DNA of 64,000 nt from Plasmodium relictum. Taxonomy: Eukaryota; Apicomplexa; Aconoidasida; Haemosporida; Plasmodiidae. Position numbers and translations under genes: made by a program. Where the stretch lies: contig NC_041689.1 in the NCBI RefSeq assembly GCF_900005765.1, forward strand, positions 682,001-746,000. The letters run 5' to 3'. Positions 12,077-24,417 of the stretch are shown piece by piece (position 1 is the stretch's first letter; each line of letters opens with the position of its first letter). The notes below the pieces were generated by a model. The model was given only the letters and a program-made list of their open reading frames with translations. It made no database searches and had not been told where the DNA came from.

Positions 12077-12940
12077 TTTATATAATATACAATATATTTA
12101 TCTAAAAAAATTATTAGTATGCTTTGTCTTTTTTTTTTTTTATATTATTATGTTAAAAAAGATAAAATTTTATTAAGAATATTATTTGTTTTACATATTT
12201 CCATAAAATTTCATATATATTTTAAAATAAAATAAAATTAAAGAATTAGAAATGAATTAATCATTATTTTATTAATTTTTTTTTCTTTATCTTAAAAAGA
12301 TTATTTAAATTTTTTATTTAAAAAAGTAGACATTAAATAGTTAATGAACCTTTGAAACGATAATAAATATTTTAATTTTTAATAGTTTACCATTATAATG
12401 CCATTTATTTACTAAAGAATAACATAAAAAAAAATTATATATAGAAAAAAAAAGATAAAATTTTTTTAATATAATTTTATATTTGTATATAATATAATAT
12501 TTATTAATAAGATACATGAATTATATTAATATAGTTTTTCTATTTTTTTTTTTTTTTTTTTTTTTGTATTTAAAAGCTTAACGATTTTAATGTATTTTTT
12601 GTTCTTTACATTTCTTTAGGAATTATAGTTTTTATTTATTATTTTTATTTATTTTTTTTTTTTTTTGACGTAAAATTGAATGAGTTTTTAGATTTTAGGT
12701 TTTTTTCCTCTTTTATAATTTTTGATTTTTATATATTCTAAAATATTTTCTTTATTATTAATTTTTTTTTTAAATTATATTTATTAAAAAATTATGTTGT
12801 TTTATTAATATTTTATTATTATGTTTTAAAAATGAAAGATTTATACATATTTCTTCATTTTATGTAATAAACGCTATAACCCTCTTTTTTTCTTCTTTTT
12901 TTTTCTTTTTTTTTTCTTTTAATTACTTAAAACAAATAAA
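10067..12940. other. Intergenic: upstream region of DNA polymerase epsilon
   Basis: About 2.9 kb between two plus-strand genes, the longest gap here. It contains A/T homopolymers, the (AT)n tract at 12011-12067 and a pyrimidine-rich stretch (about 12881-12920) just upstream of the Pol epsilon ATG. No coding sequence or RNA gene could be supported. Confidence 0.65.
12011..12067. repeat. (TA)n microsatellite
   Basis: Perfect TA dinucleotide run of about 57 nt, continuing into a short interrupted TA stretch to about 12092. Confidence 0.95.
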
Positions 12941-15900
12941 ATGGCAACACAAAGCAGGACAAAAGGATGGGAAAAAGAATCAAAAATAAATGCGGATTAT
13001 GAATATGAAAAATTAGTAAAATTAGAAAAGAAATTTAATATAAAATGTTGGCTAAATAAAGGGCAAAGAGAAGGATATTTATATAATATAGTTCCAACAA
13101 CAATGAATGTAGTTATAAAAAGTGCTAATAAATCTCAAAAAAAAACAGGTAATAATTTGCTACTTTTATTATTCATATTATTATATGTAATAATATAAAG
13201 GATTTATGCTTTTTTTTTTTTTTTTTGTTTTGTTTATAGGGGTTCATATGTATTTTGTATCGGATAACAACAAGACATGGAGATTAACCCTATTTTATCG
13301 CCCTTATTTTTATTTGAAAACAAAAAATATATACAATTATGAAGAAGTGACAAAATTTTTAAAAAAAGAATTAGATAAATATAATGTAGAGATCGAATAT
13401 GTAAAGAAAGAGGATTTAAGCTTATATGATCACTTAAATAAAAAAAGGAGTTATTTAAGCAATATATTTTTTAAGGTATCATTTGATACAATTGATAATT
13501 TAATGAGTGCTAGAGATTTTCTATCAAGAATAATAGAAAAAAACAAAAAACATAAAAAAGAATACAATTCTAATTATGATAGACATATTTTCAATGAAGA
13601 AGAACTGTCTTATAGTAAAGTAGAATTTTCATGCAAGCATGACTATTCTTATTCCTGTACTAAATATGAAGAACAAAATGAAAAGTCACTAAAAAAAAAA
13701 TATGGAAATAAAAATGAAGAGGAAGAAGAAGAAAACAGAAAAGTAAACAAAAAATATGATAATAATTTAATAAACACAAATAACAAATTAAATATGAATG
13801 ACATCATAGTTAATACGAAAAAACATATTTTAAGTAAAGAAGAAATTATGAGTGAAATTGTTGAAATATATGAATACGATGTAAAATATATAACAAGAAT
13901 TTGTATAGATAAAAGTATAAGGTGCGGATTATGGTATAAAATAACAAGAGAAGAAGATGAATTATATACTGAGTTAATTCATTTCGAAATCCTAAATAAA
14001 AAAGTATTAGCTCCTCTAAATGTCTTAGCATGGGATATAGAATGTTATAAAGATGAATTAAAATTTCCAGACAAAGAAAAAGATGAAATAATATTAATAT
14101 CATATATGTATAATGCTCAAGGTTATTTAATAGTAAATAGAAATGTTATGAGTAAGAACATAAGAGAGTTTTTATATAAGCCAAATGAGGAATATTCTGG
14201 TGCTGGAAGTTTTAAAGTTTTTAATGAAAAAAATGAATATTTTTTATTAAAAAGATTTCTAGAACATATAAAACTACTGAAAATACATATATTTGTAACA
14301 TATAATGGTGATTTTTTTGATATTCCTTATTTATATAGAAGATGTGAAATTAACAATTTAAGTGTTCCAAGAGAAGTAGGTTTTATTATGAATAATAAAC
14401 AGGAATGTTCATGTAACTTCATACTGAATATAGATGCTTATAAATGGGTAGAAAGAGATTCTTATTTACCTAATGGGTCCAGGACGTTAAAAAGTGTTTG
14501 CAAAATTAAGTTAAAATATAATCCAACAGAAGTAGATCCTGAACTAATGGTTCCCATTGCAAAAAATAATCCTCAACATTTAGCTGTTTACAGTGTTTCT
14601 GATGCTGTAGCTACTTTTTATTTATATGATAAATTTATTCATAATTTTTTATTTGCTTTATGTTCTATTATTCCAATGAATCCTGATAATGTTTTACGTC
14701 AAGGAAGTGGTACCTTATGTGAACAATTATTAATGGCAGAAGCTTATAAAAAAAATATTTTGTTTCCTAATAAATCCAAACCTATTTATAATCAGTATTT
14801 TACTGATCCCGAAAATAAAAAAAAATATTTTATTTATGATGATTCTTTTGTAGGTGGTACTGTTCAAAGTTTAAAATGTGGAATTTATAGAGATGATCTT
14901 AAGGAATATTTTAATCTTGATGTAGAAACTTATAAATATCTTTTGAATAATATTGATAATATTCTTGATTTTTGGATTCAGAAAGATTTGAATAAAAATT
15001 GTAAAATAAATGATAGTAACTACATTAGTAAAAGTCAAATACTGAACTTTGAGAAAATTAAAACTGATATAATAAATAAACTAAATTTTTTTATCCAAAA
15101 TCCTAACATAAATATATGTCCTAATATTTATCATTTAGATGTTGCTGCTATGTATCCAAATATTATTTTGTCCCATCGTTTACAACCAAATGCTATAATC
15201 ACTCCAGATCATTGCTTTAATTGTTCTTTTTATAAACAGCGTCATTTATGTCAAAAAAAAATGATATGGAAAAGAAAATTAGAAATATCTCCTATTGATT
15301 ATGGGCATGTATTATCTCTCAAACAAGACCTAAAGACAAGGTTATTTTATCCTCAAAAGAGCTATTTTAAATTACAAAACAAAGAAGATTCAGAAACCAG
15401 CACAAATGACAATTCGGAGGAAATGCATATCAGCAAAAAAAAATCGTAAGTTTCTTTATCTTTTTTGTTATGCATAAATAAATAAAAAAATGATTAATTT
15501 TATAAATATATATTTATTAATTATTGTTTTCATAAATAAAATGATTGTAATTATATATATTTATATATTTTTTATTACAGATGGAATGAATTAACAGAAA
15601 AACAACAACACGACGAACTAATGAAAGTAATAAAAGATTGTTCTCAAAAAGTTTTTAAGAAAACAAAAGTATCAAAAGAAGTAGATGCTTCAAGTTTAGT
15701 ATGTCAAAGAGAAAATTCATTTTATGTAGATACTGTAAGAACTTTTAGGGATAGGAGATATGTTTATAAAAAAGGATTGAAAGAATGTGAACATGAAAAA
15801 AGAGAATTGCTAAAACAAAAAAGAATTGATTATATAAAAATTCAAGAATTGGATGATAAAATATTATTAAATGATTCCTTACAATTAGCACATAAATGTA

Positions 15901-18900
15901 TATTAAATAGTTTTTATGGTTATGTTAAAAGAAAAAGTAGTAGATGGTATTCTGACCAAATGGGAGCAATTGTTACATATACAGGTTCTCAAATAATAAA
16001 TGGAGCATTTAATTTAATCAATAAAATTGGAATACCTATGGAATTAGATACAGACGGAATATGGTGTATGCTTCCAAAGCATTTTCCTGAAATATATGAA
16101 GTTTTTATTTTGGATAAAAAATTATTAAATAAGAAAAAAGAATATGAAAATAAATATGATGAGGACTTAAAAAATGATCCAAATATAAAAAAAGTAGAAT
16201 TTGAATTTCCGACTAATATATTAAATTTTGAAATGCATAAAAAGTGGACTAATAATCAGTATTTAATCTATAACGAAGAAACAGATGATTATGAATGTAT
16301 CAGTAAAAATGAAATATTTTTTGAGTTAGATGGACCATGGCATGGTATGTTTTTACCTGCTTCAGAAAAATCAGATGACTTACTAAAAAAAAGATACGTA
16401 GTTTTTAATGATAAATATAAAATTAGTGAATTAAAAGGCTTTGAAATAAAAAGAAGAGGAGAATTAAGAATTATTCAAAGATTTCAGAGTGAAATTTTTA
16501 ACCATTTTTTAAAAGGAAAAACAAAAGAAGAATCATATTATTACGCATCATTAACAGCAAATAAATGGAAAAATTTAATAGATACTAAAGCTGTAGATAT
16601 TGATAATGATGATGAATTATTTGATTTAATTTTGGCAAAAAAAGTTTTAAATAAATCTGTCAAAGAACAGCCAAATGCAAAAAGCTTTGGTATAACTACT
16701 GCCAAAAGATTGAGTGAATTATTAAGTAATGCAAGTTATATTGAAGATAACAATGTTTCTACACAATTTATTGTTGCCTCTAAACCAGTAGGTTCAGACA
16801 TTACTTTCAGAGCTATACCTATACAAATATTTAAAACAAATATAGATACTCAAATTTACTATTTGAGTAAATGGTTAGGTACAAAACTTCCACCAAATGT
16901 GCCAGTTAATGTTAGAGATATTATTGATTGGGATTATTATAAGCAAAAATTGGAAGTTCAAATTTTAAAATTAGTAATTATTCCTGCTATTAAACAGAAC
17001 ATTAATAACCCAATTACATCTATATCAATACCTGATTGGTTAAAGAAGCAAATAAATATTTCTGAGGGAAAGCAAAAGAAAATTACTTCTTTTTTTGTTA
17101 AAAAAGCTAAAAAAAAAAGTGAAACCATCGAAGATAAAGATAGAGAAATAGGAAATGAAATAAATGAAACTGGAGAAACAAACATAGGAGTTTGTAATGA
17201 TTCTATAGAAAAAAAAAGTCCATTAAATAATGAAGACATACCAACAACTACGATAACAAAAAAGAAAAGATTATTAGAACAGTATTTATTAGATAATTTT
17301 ATAACAAAAAAAAAAAAGTTATTATTATTAAATGACAACGATACATCAAAGATAGTTTATAAAAAAATAAATTCATTTGATAACCACCAAGAAAACAGTG
17401 ACAATATTATAATAATTGAACATGAAAAAATTAATATTAATAATCTAAAAGGTAAAGATTTACATAATTTATTTGAAACTAATTTTAAAAGGTGGATGCT
17501 AATTAATAATAAAATTTGGAAAAATAATAGAAATCAAATTAAAAAAATTAGAATTGAAGATAAATCTAGAAAGAAAGCAATATCTTTTAATGAAGAAGAT
17601 GAAAAAAATAACTCTCAAAAAATTACAAATTTAGAGCCAAAATATTTACATACCATTCAAAATGCAATGGATATTGTATATTTGTATAAGAAAATTAAAA
17701 AAAAAAAGAGTGACAAAAAAAATGGCAATGTTCCTTTAAATAACATAAAAAATGAAAAACAAACATTATTAAAGCCCTATTTGAAATATTTTAAACATGA
17801 AACAGAGTCAGATTCTTCTAATGATGAAAAGAATTTTTTTAATGAAAATGATGTGATAGATGAAAATGATGATGATGGTATTTATTATGCAATAGTATCA
17901 TTAAAAAATATGAATAAATTCTATAAAATAAAATTACAAATATATCGTCATATATATATTAACAATTATGAACAACTAGATATAAAGAGCAATAGTAAAA
18001 TTACTATAAAACTAATATGTTCTAATAATGAAAATGCACTGTTTAAATCGAAAGCTTATGCTAATTTTTTTCTTCCTAGAAATATCAAAGTATTTAATTT
18101 ATATGAATTTATTATGACTGAAAAATATTTCAATCAATATATCATTAATACCTTAAATGCAAATTATCATGAAAATATAATTTCCGTATATGAAACGAAA
18201 ATACCTCTTTATTATGATTTCTTAAGTAGATATGGAAATTCAGTAGAAATTGATTCAAATAATTATAATTCTATTTTTGATGAAAATAAATATTTTAAGT
18301 CTCATTGTTTTACTAGAGTAGAACCAAATAAAGGCAAAAATATATCACAAGATTATTTAGATGATATACATATTATATATATAAATATATTTCATACAGT
18401 CGTAGATAATATTTGTAACCGTATTTTTATCAATGTTTTTGATCAATATGAAGAAAATAATGATGATATATTATTTGGTAACAAAATTATGTTTAGTGGA
18501 ATTGGAAAAGAAAATGATTTTGATCCTTATGAAATTTTTATAAAGTTCATACAACTCGATAAGTTTTATCTAGATTTAATAAAAAATAAGACGACTAATT
18601 CAAAAGAAAATAATATGAGCAATGATATGCATAAATGCCAAAAAAATAACCTTAATGACTTAAGTTCTTTTAATAATATACAAAATAATGTTCAAAATAA
18701 AACTTCAGCCAATGACATTGCTACCTTAATAAATGGATGTACTGAAAACAGTTATATAATTAATATTGAAAACGAGAAAATTAAAAAGGAGGTATTAAAT
18801 AATATGTTTAATAAAGAATTTTTTATAAAAAATATACAAAGAGATTTTTTATTTTTATATCATTATAGAAAATTTGATGTTTATTACGAAGATAATTCTA

Positions 18901-21486
18901 ATGTTTATAAAGTTTTGGAGTACTTAGATTTATACCTAAATAAATATCGTCATAATATGCTAGTAGGAAAGAAAAAGTATATTTTTTATGTATCATCAAC
19001 TATTGATAAAAAAAAATTAGGTTGGTGGACTACTAACAAATATTTTCCTTGCTATTTCTACAAATTTGAAAATAGCTATAAATATCAAAATATACCAAAA
19101 AAAAATTACAAAAATGAAGTTTTTAATTTATCCTTAGAACTTTTTTATGAAAATTATCATAGAGTAGAAGAAGATTTAAACTTTGCTCGAATATCAAACA
19201 TCCCATTGTTTAATTTATTAAATATAAAAAAAAAAAATCAAAAACATAAATTTATTTATGATGTTTTATATGCATCTTTCCTAAAAAGGTATAAAGGAAT
19301 ATTGTGGTTATCTTATTTTGGTAATTATGATTTAGGTATCCCATGCTTAAATATAAATAATTTTTGTGATTATGATATAGTGAAAAAAAACATAGACATA
19401 ATAAACCAAGGAATATACAGGGGTTACATTGTTCATTTATTTTTTAATGAGTCTCTTATTTTTAATAGTGTTAGACTTTTTACAAAATATTCCAATGTAA
19501 AAAGTTCTAATGAATATAGAAATTTTGTTAAAAAGAGAGATTCTAAAAAATCTTTTGAAAAAAATCTAAAAACTCACAATAAAAATAATACAAATAAAGA
19601 TTTAAAAAATATAGATGAACTTAATGAAGAAAATATGTTAATGGAAAATGATAACAAAAATAATAATTCTTCTAATAATGAAAATGATATATTAAATTCA
19701 TCTGATCATAATCAGAAAAAAAATCTAATTCAGAATAAGTATGATATTAATTCAATAGTAGAGCAAGATTCCCACGTTTCTCAATTTAGTAATTTTGCAT
19801 TCAAGTTATTAGGGCAATCCTTAGAATACTTAATTTCTAAAATATCTTCTTTATCTATGTTAATTACAAATAAAACTTTTGAAAATATTTCAGATATTTT
19901 TACGTCTTTTTATTCATGGATATCTAATAACTCCAGTTTACTTTATGATGTAGCATTATATAATAAAGTATTAGAATGTTCTGAAATATATCAAAATAAT
20001 TTAATAAGCATTATGAAAAAAAAATTTAACGCTAACATTATATTTGCTGATTTGAGAAACTTTGTTATTTCTTTTAATGAATTTTCTATTATATCAGGTA
20101 GAAATATTTTAAAAAATTTAGTACAGTATTTTTCTTCTAGTGATTCTATATATGCTAATGTTCCTTTTTATATTAAACAAGAATATATAGCAGCATGTCA
20201 ATTTGATAAATATAATTTTATAAGATATAAAGAGTATTCTAATCCTAACGAAGAAAACACTGACGAAAATTTAAAAATAATTGAATACTTACCACCCATC
20301 TGTGAATCTTTTTTAAGATATGTTTTAGATGTTATCACTTTAAACCCTTTACACGATACAATTGCACTTTATGAAAGTAATCATAAGAAAAATGAGAATA
20401 TTCAAAGTGAAGGCAAAACAGATGTTAATAAAATAATTCATAAAGATGAAAAAAATTATTTTAATGTAATATTTAAATCAGATAAATTAACTGATAAAAT
20501 AAATTTAGCACAAAAAGCTAAATTACAATATATATATGACAAATCTTTTGAAGATCTAGAGGAAATCTGCGAAAGCTTTTCTTTGATAAACGAAAATGTT
20601 GATGCTTTATCTTACAAAATTGAAGAAAAATTAAAAGAGCTTTGGTTTATTCCTGGTAATATATATAAGAAAATTAAAAAATCAATAAAATACAAAAAAT
20701 ATTTAATAGAAAATTATTGGCCTTATGACGATGACGAAATAGATGAAAATAATTTAAACATAGCACCATTTTTATTTCCACCAGCTCTAGGTAATTTAGC
20801 GAAGCAAGAAAATAACTGGAGACTGGAAATTGTAAAATTTTGTATTTTTTTAATGCAGAATGATAAATTATTAAATTTAGAAAATGAAAACTCTAATGAA
20901 GCTTTTCACGAAAAAAGACATGAATTGTATGATATAGTAGGAGAAAGTGAATATAATAGAAAAAATTCTTTTTGGAAAAGTCCATGCCACGAATTAATTT
21001 TAAAAGACATTTTTTGTGAAAATTGTTCATCTGTATATCACATGAATGTTGTAACAAGTTTAGTTGAAGCAGAAATAAACGGAAAACCTTCATTTATTTG
21101 GTTATGTAAAAATTGTAATTCTAAGTATGATAATGAGTTTATAGAATTAAAAATTTTATCATTATTACAAGAAACATTTGATGCATACAATGTAAGAAAA
21201 AAAATTTTTTTTTTTCTTGTTTTCTATATTTGAATTTCATTTTATTTTATTTATTTTTTTTTTTTTGTGCATTTATATATAGGCCCAAGATTTAGTGTGT
21301 AATAATTGTAATGCTATAAAATCATTTCACAGGAGATCAATTTGTAAGTGTGGTCAGATGTTTAAACCTCGTTTAGATATAAACAATTGGATACAAACAT
21401 TAGAGATTATGGAAAATTTAGCAAGTATGCTAAACATGTCTTTATTATCAGATGTTTTAAAATCTATGAAAACTCATCTTATATAA
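12941..21486 (+). CDS. DNA polymerase epsilon catalytic subunit A
   Basis: Leading-strand replicative polymerase, class B. Four exons: 12941-13148, 13240-15445, 15581-21191 and 21283-21486 (8,229 nt, 2,742 residues; yeast and human are about 2,220-2,290). The 3'-5' exonuclease motifs are intact: Exo I D335-I-E337, Exo II YNGDFFD (D427) and Exo III SVSDAVATFY (D524). The polymerase has motif A HLDVAAMYPN (D703) and motif C ELDTDGIW (D961, D963). The Pol-epsilon-specific cysteines C728, C731, C740 and C846 match the [4Fe-4S] ligand set. A consensus PIP box QKKITSFF lies at 1303-1310. The inactive C-terminal exo/pol half follows, then CysA (C2617, C2620, C2647, C2650) and CysB (C2681, C2684, C2696, C2698), which bind the Dpb2-type B subunit. 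The extra length is Lys/Asn-rich insert in the linker after the PIP box and in the C-terminal half. Exon junctions keep phase and rebuild family motifs. Confidence 0.97.
17073..17096 (+). other. Canonical PIP box in Pol epsilon
   Basis: Codes for QKKITSFF, an exact Q-x-x-[ILM]-x-x-[FY]-[FY] match, just after the catalytic core and inside a Lys-rich segment. In yeast Pol2 a PIP box occupies the same relative place. A weaker Q-x-x-L-x-x-F-I match follows about 60 codons later. Confidence 0.75.
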
Positions 21487-22504
21487 AACTTTTTTTTTAA
21501 GTATATAGTTCAATTTTTTTTTAATTGTATTTTTTTTATTATTTAAAAAAATGAATTCATTTGTGTTATCTATACTTGTGATAAACGCATACATATTTAT
21601 GTATGCTATATTGATTTTGTATATTATTTTATAAAAACAATTATAACAAAAAAAAAAAGCTTCTATTAAAAATAATTATAAAAACCTCCACATAATATTT
21701 ATATTAGGAAGAAAAAATTAATTTTTCTAAATATTAATAAAATTTTGCATATTTCAAGAATAGATGTATTATCATCATGCACCTTAAAAAAGCTAAGAAA
21801 GTCTACCCCTTTTTTAATTTTATATTCTAATTATCGTTAAATTTATTCATGATATTTTTTTACACTAAGACATTTTTCTAATTTTATGTAACTTGTTTAT
21901 TTTTTTTTTTTTTTTCTTCTCAAGGCTATTCACTTTTACTAAATGCCTTTTTCTTTTTTTTATATTTCTGCAAGGTATATTCAATCACATTATTACTCTT
22001 TTACATTTTTTAAATACGAATGTACGTCTGCAAATATCAAATAGATTATTAAAATTATACATATATATATACATATTCTATAATTTTTGTATAAATATAT
22101 AATAATTAAGAACAAAAAATCCAAATAAACAAATTAACAGTTCCATAATTTTTAACATGAAAAAAAAACTTCTAGAAACAAGTTAATTTTTTATATAATA
22201 AAAATTTTGTATTAGAAGATATAAAATAAAGATGAGACTTTAACTTTATATATTTAATTTATCTAAAATTATCTTAAAATATAAAAATTTCTTTTTATAA
22301 GAACTTTTTTTTTATTATACCTTTAATAACTAAATATTGCAAAGGATTCGGTAAAAAAGCATGTAGTGGTTCAAAAGCTGAGTCAACAATATCCCTAGAT
22401 AGAAAATTATAAAAAATTTTCGGATTTAAAAAAAAAAATTCAGATATAAAATCCCAAAAAAATAAAGTGAAAAATACATTGAATTCTCAATTTTTTTTTT
22501 CTTT
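21487..22504. other. Convergent intergenic region
   Basis: About 1 kb between the 3' ends of Pol epsilon (+) and the small secreted gene (-). It is AT-rich with T runs and shows no coding or RNA signal. It presumably holds both 3'UTRs. Confidence 0.65.
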
Positions 22505-23038
22505 TTATATATACTGAATTCTTTTTTTATGAACTTTTAACAATCTCTGCTTATCGTTCATAAATTCCTCCTCCTCAGCTTTTCTGTGAATTTCTTCTAC
22601 TCTCATCAAGGAATCCAAAGCTTCAAGAGTTTCTTGTGTGTCTTCTACAGGTGCCTTAAAAATATGAATAGAAAATTTTTTTTTTATAATAAATGTATTT
22701 TTTTTTTCAACACTTGAATTTGTGATATTTTTATTTTTTGTTACGTGTATATTTATTTTAAAATCTTCATCACCTTCTATCATTTTTTTTAATTTAGAAC
22801 GATTAGCCTATATATGTATATATAATACATATTTAAAAAAAAAAAATGCATTTTATAATTTTTAAAAATATTAATTCACATAACTTTATAAAGTTAAATT
22901 TATTTATTTAAAAATAAAGTAAGTTTTATTATATATTTTTCATACTGGACCTATAGGAATAATTTTTTCATTTAGAACAATATTGTTGTGCATAATGCAC
23001 ATAAGTAAGAAACAAAATGATACAAAAAAATAATTCAT
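22505..23038 (-). CDS. Small secreted protein with charged helical C-terminus (conserved hypothetical)
   Basis: Two exons: 23038..22946 (31 codons, phase 0) and 22807..22505, giving 131 residues. Exon 1 encodes almost exactly a signal peptide, MNYFFVSFCFLLMCIM, and ends at PIGP|GTATGA. Exon 2 begins after TATAG with ANRSKLKK. The mature part has a basic, beta-like half (residues about 40-85) and a C-terminal acidic/basic helix: ETLEALDSLMRVEEIHRKAEEEEF. No Cys is left after signal removal, and I see no second membrane segment and no RxLxE/Q/D export motif. A signal peptide in its own first exon is common for secreted Plasmodium proteins. I do not recognise the family. Location (secretory pathway, vacuole or surface) is open. 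Confidence 0.7.
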
Positions 23039-23338
23039 TTTAATTTATTTAGAAATTAATATAATTTCATAAGGAAGCTTTTATTTTATTTTATTTTATT
23101 TATTTATTTTTTTTTTTTTTTTTTGTGTAAAACAGTGGTTTATAATTTATTCTTTAATAATTGAATTATCTTAGAACATTCATTAAGTGCCCTTTTAATG
23201 ATTTAAATAATTTTGTTACTCTTTTATATAATTAAACCCAATGTATTTTTGAACAGTCAAGAAGTAATAATTGGAAAAAAAAAAAAGAAAAACACTGTAG
23301 ATACATCTTTTCATCTAGCTATTTTTTTTTTTTAATAC

Positions 23339-23385
<47 letters not shown>

Positions 23386-24417
23386 TATTATTACTATTTT
23401 TACTATTATTAAATATAAAATTTACTAAAAGGATGTTTTCCATTCTATTGTGTGCTTTATATATTTATTTTGTTGAATGGTGAGCAACATGCATTATATT
23501 TAATTTTTTTTTTTATAGAATTTTTGAATGTTGAAAATATTTCTACTTTCTTTATATATATATATAATTTAAGTGAAAAAAAAATGATTACATATCATTT
23601 TTTGTTACAAATAATGTTTGAAACCATTTTGTTTTTTAAAAAAAAGGAATCAAGAATGAATGCGTTAGATAAATTCTGTTGTAATTTTTTTTTTTCTTCC
23701 AATAAATAAAAATTAACTACAAATTAATTGATATTACAAATTTTTATTTGTTTACTATTGTTTAAAAAATTAATTTTTATAAATTATATTTTAAGTAGGC
23801 ATTACTGAATTTTTTGTTTTATTATGTGTTCCATTACTTTTTTTTTTTTTTTTTATTGTTGTTAATTTATGAATTCAATAAATTAACTATTTAATTCTTT
23901 CGTGAAAAATGAAATTATACAAATTTTATATTTTAACTCCATTAAAATAATAATTTCCTAATAAATTTTTTTTAAATATAATTAAAATACATGTTTTTTA
24001 AACTTAGATGTCATAAATTATTTTTTAAGCTATAAAAATATGGAGAATTAAAAAAAAAATTTTACATTTAATATTTATTATTCATACAAAAAAAAAAAAA
24101 AAAAGAAAAATGATTTTATAATTCATTTTTTTTTTTTATATGTATTTTATATATTTATTTATGTAATTTCCCCTTTTTCACTATTAATTTATTTTAATTT
24201 TTATACTTATATTATTTCATATAAGCATGTTTTGAATCCTTACATGCTTTTAATATGTTGTTTTTTACATTTATTGTCATAAATTTTAAATAATTATTAA
24301 TCATAATTTTTTAATATTTTTAATATATATATATACTTATATATTCTTTTCTAATATATATACGGTTTTTTGTTCCATTTGTTTTTATTATTAAATAATA
24401 AAAAGTTGTTAACGGAA
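23039..24417. other. Divergent intergenic region (secreted protein / hydrolase-fold gene)
   Basis: About 1.4 kb between divergent genes, so it should contain both promoters. It has A16 and (TA)n around 23339-23386 and several T runs of 10-18. A frame at 23452-23709 has only AT-driven composition and no homology I can see. Confidence 0.6.

Noticed and set aside
13846-14103. Minus-strand frame inside Pol epsilon exon 2
   Set aside because: The plus frame carries the exonuclease I motif of Pol epsilon; the minus frame is a composition shadow.
23452-23709. 85-residue plus-strand frame in the divergent intergenic region
   Set aside because: No ATG context, domain or splice partner; rich in Phe/Ile/Leu as expected from T runs.
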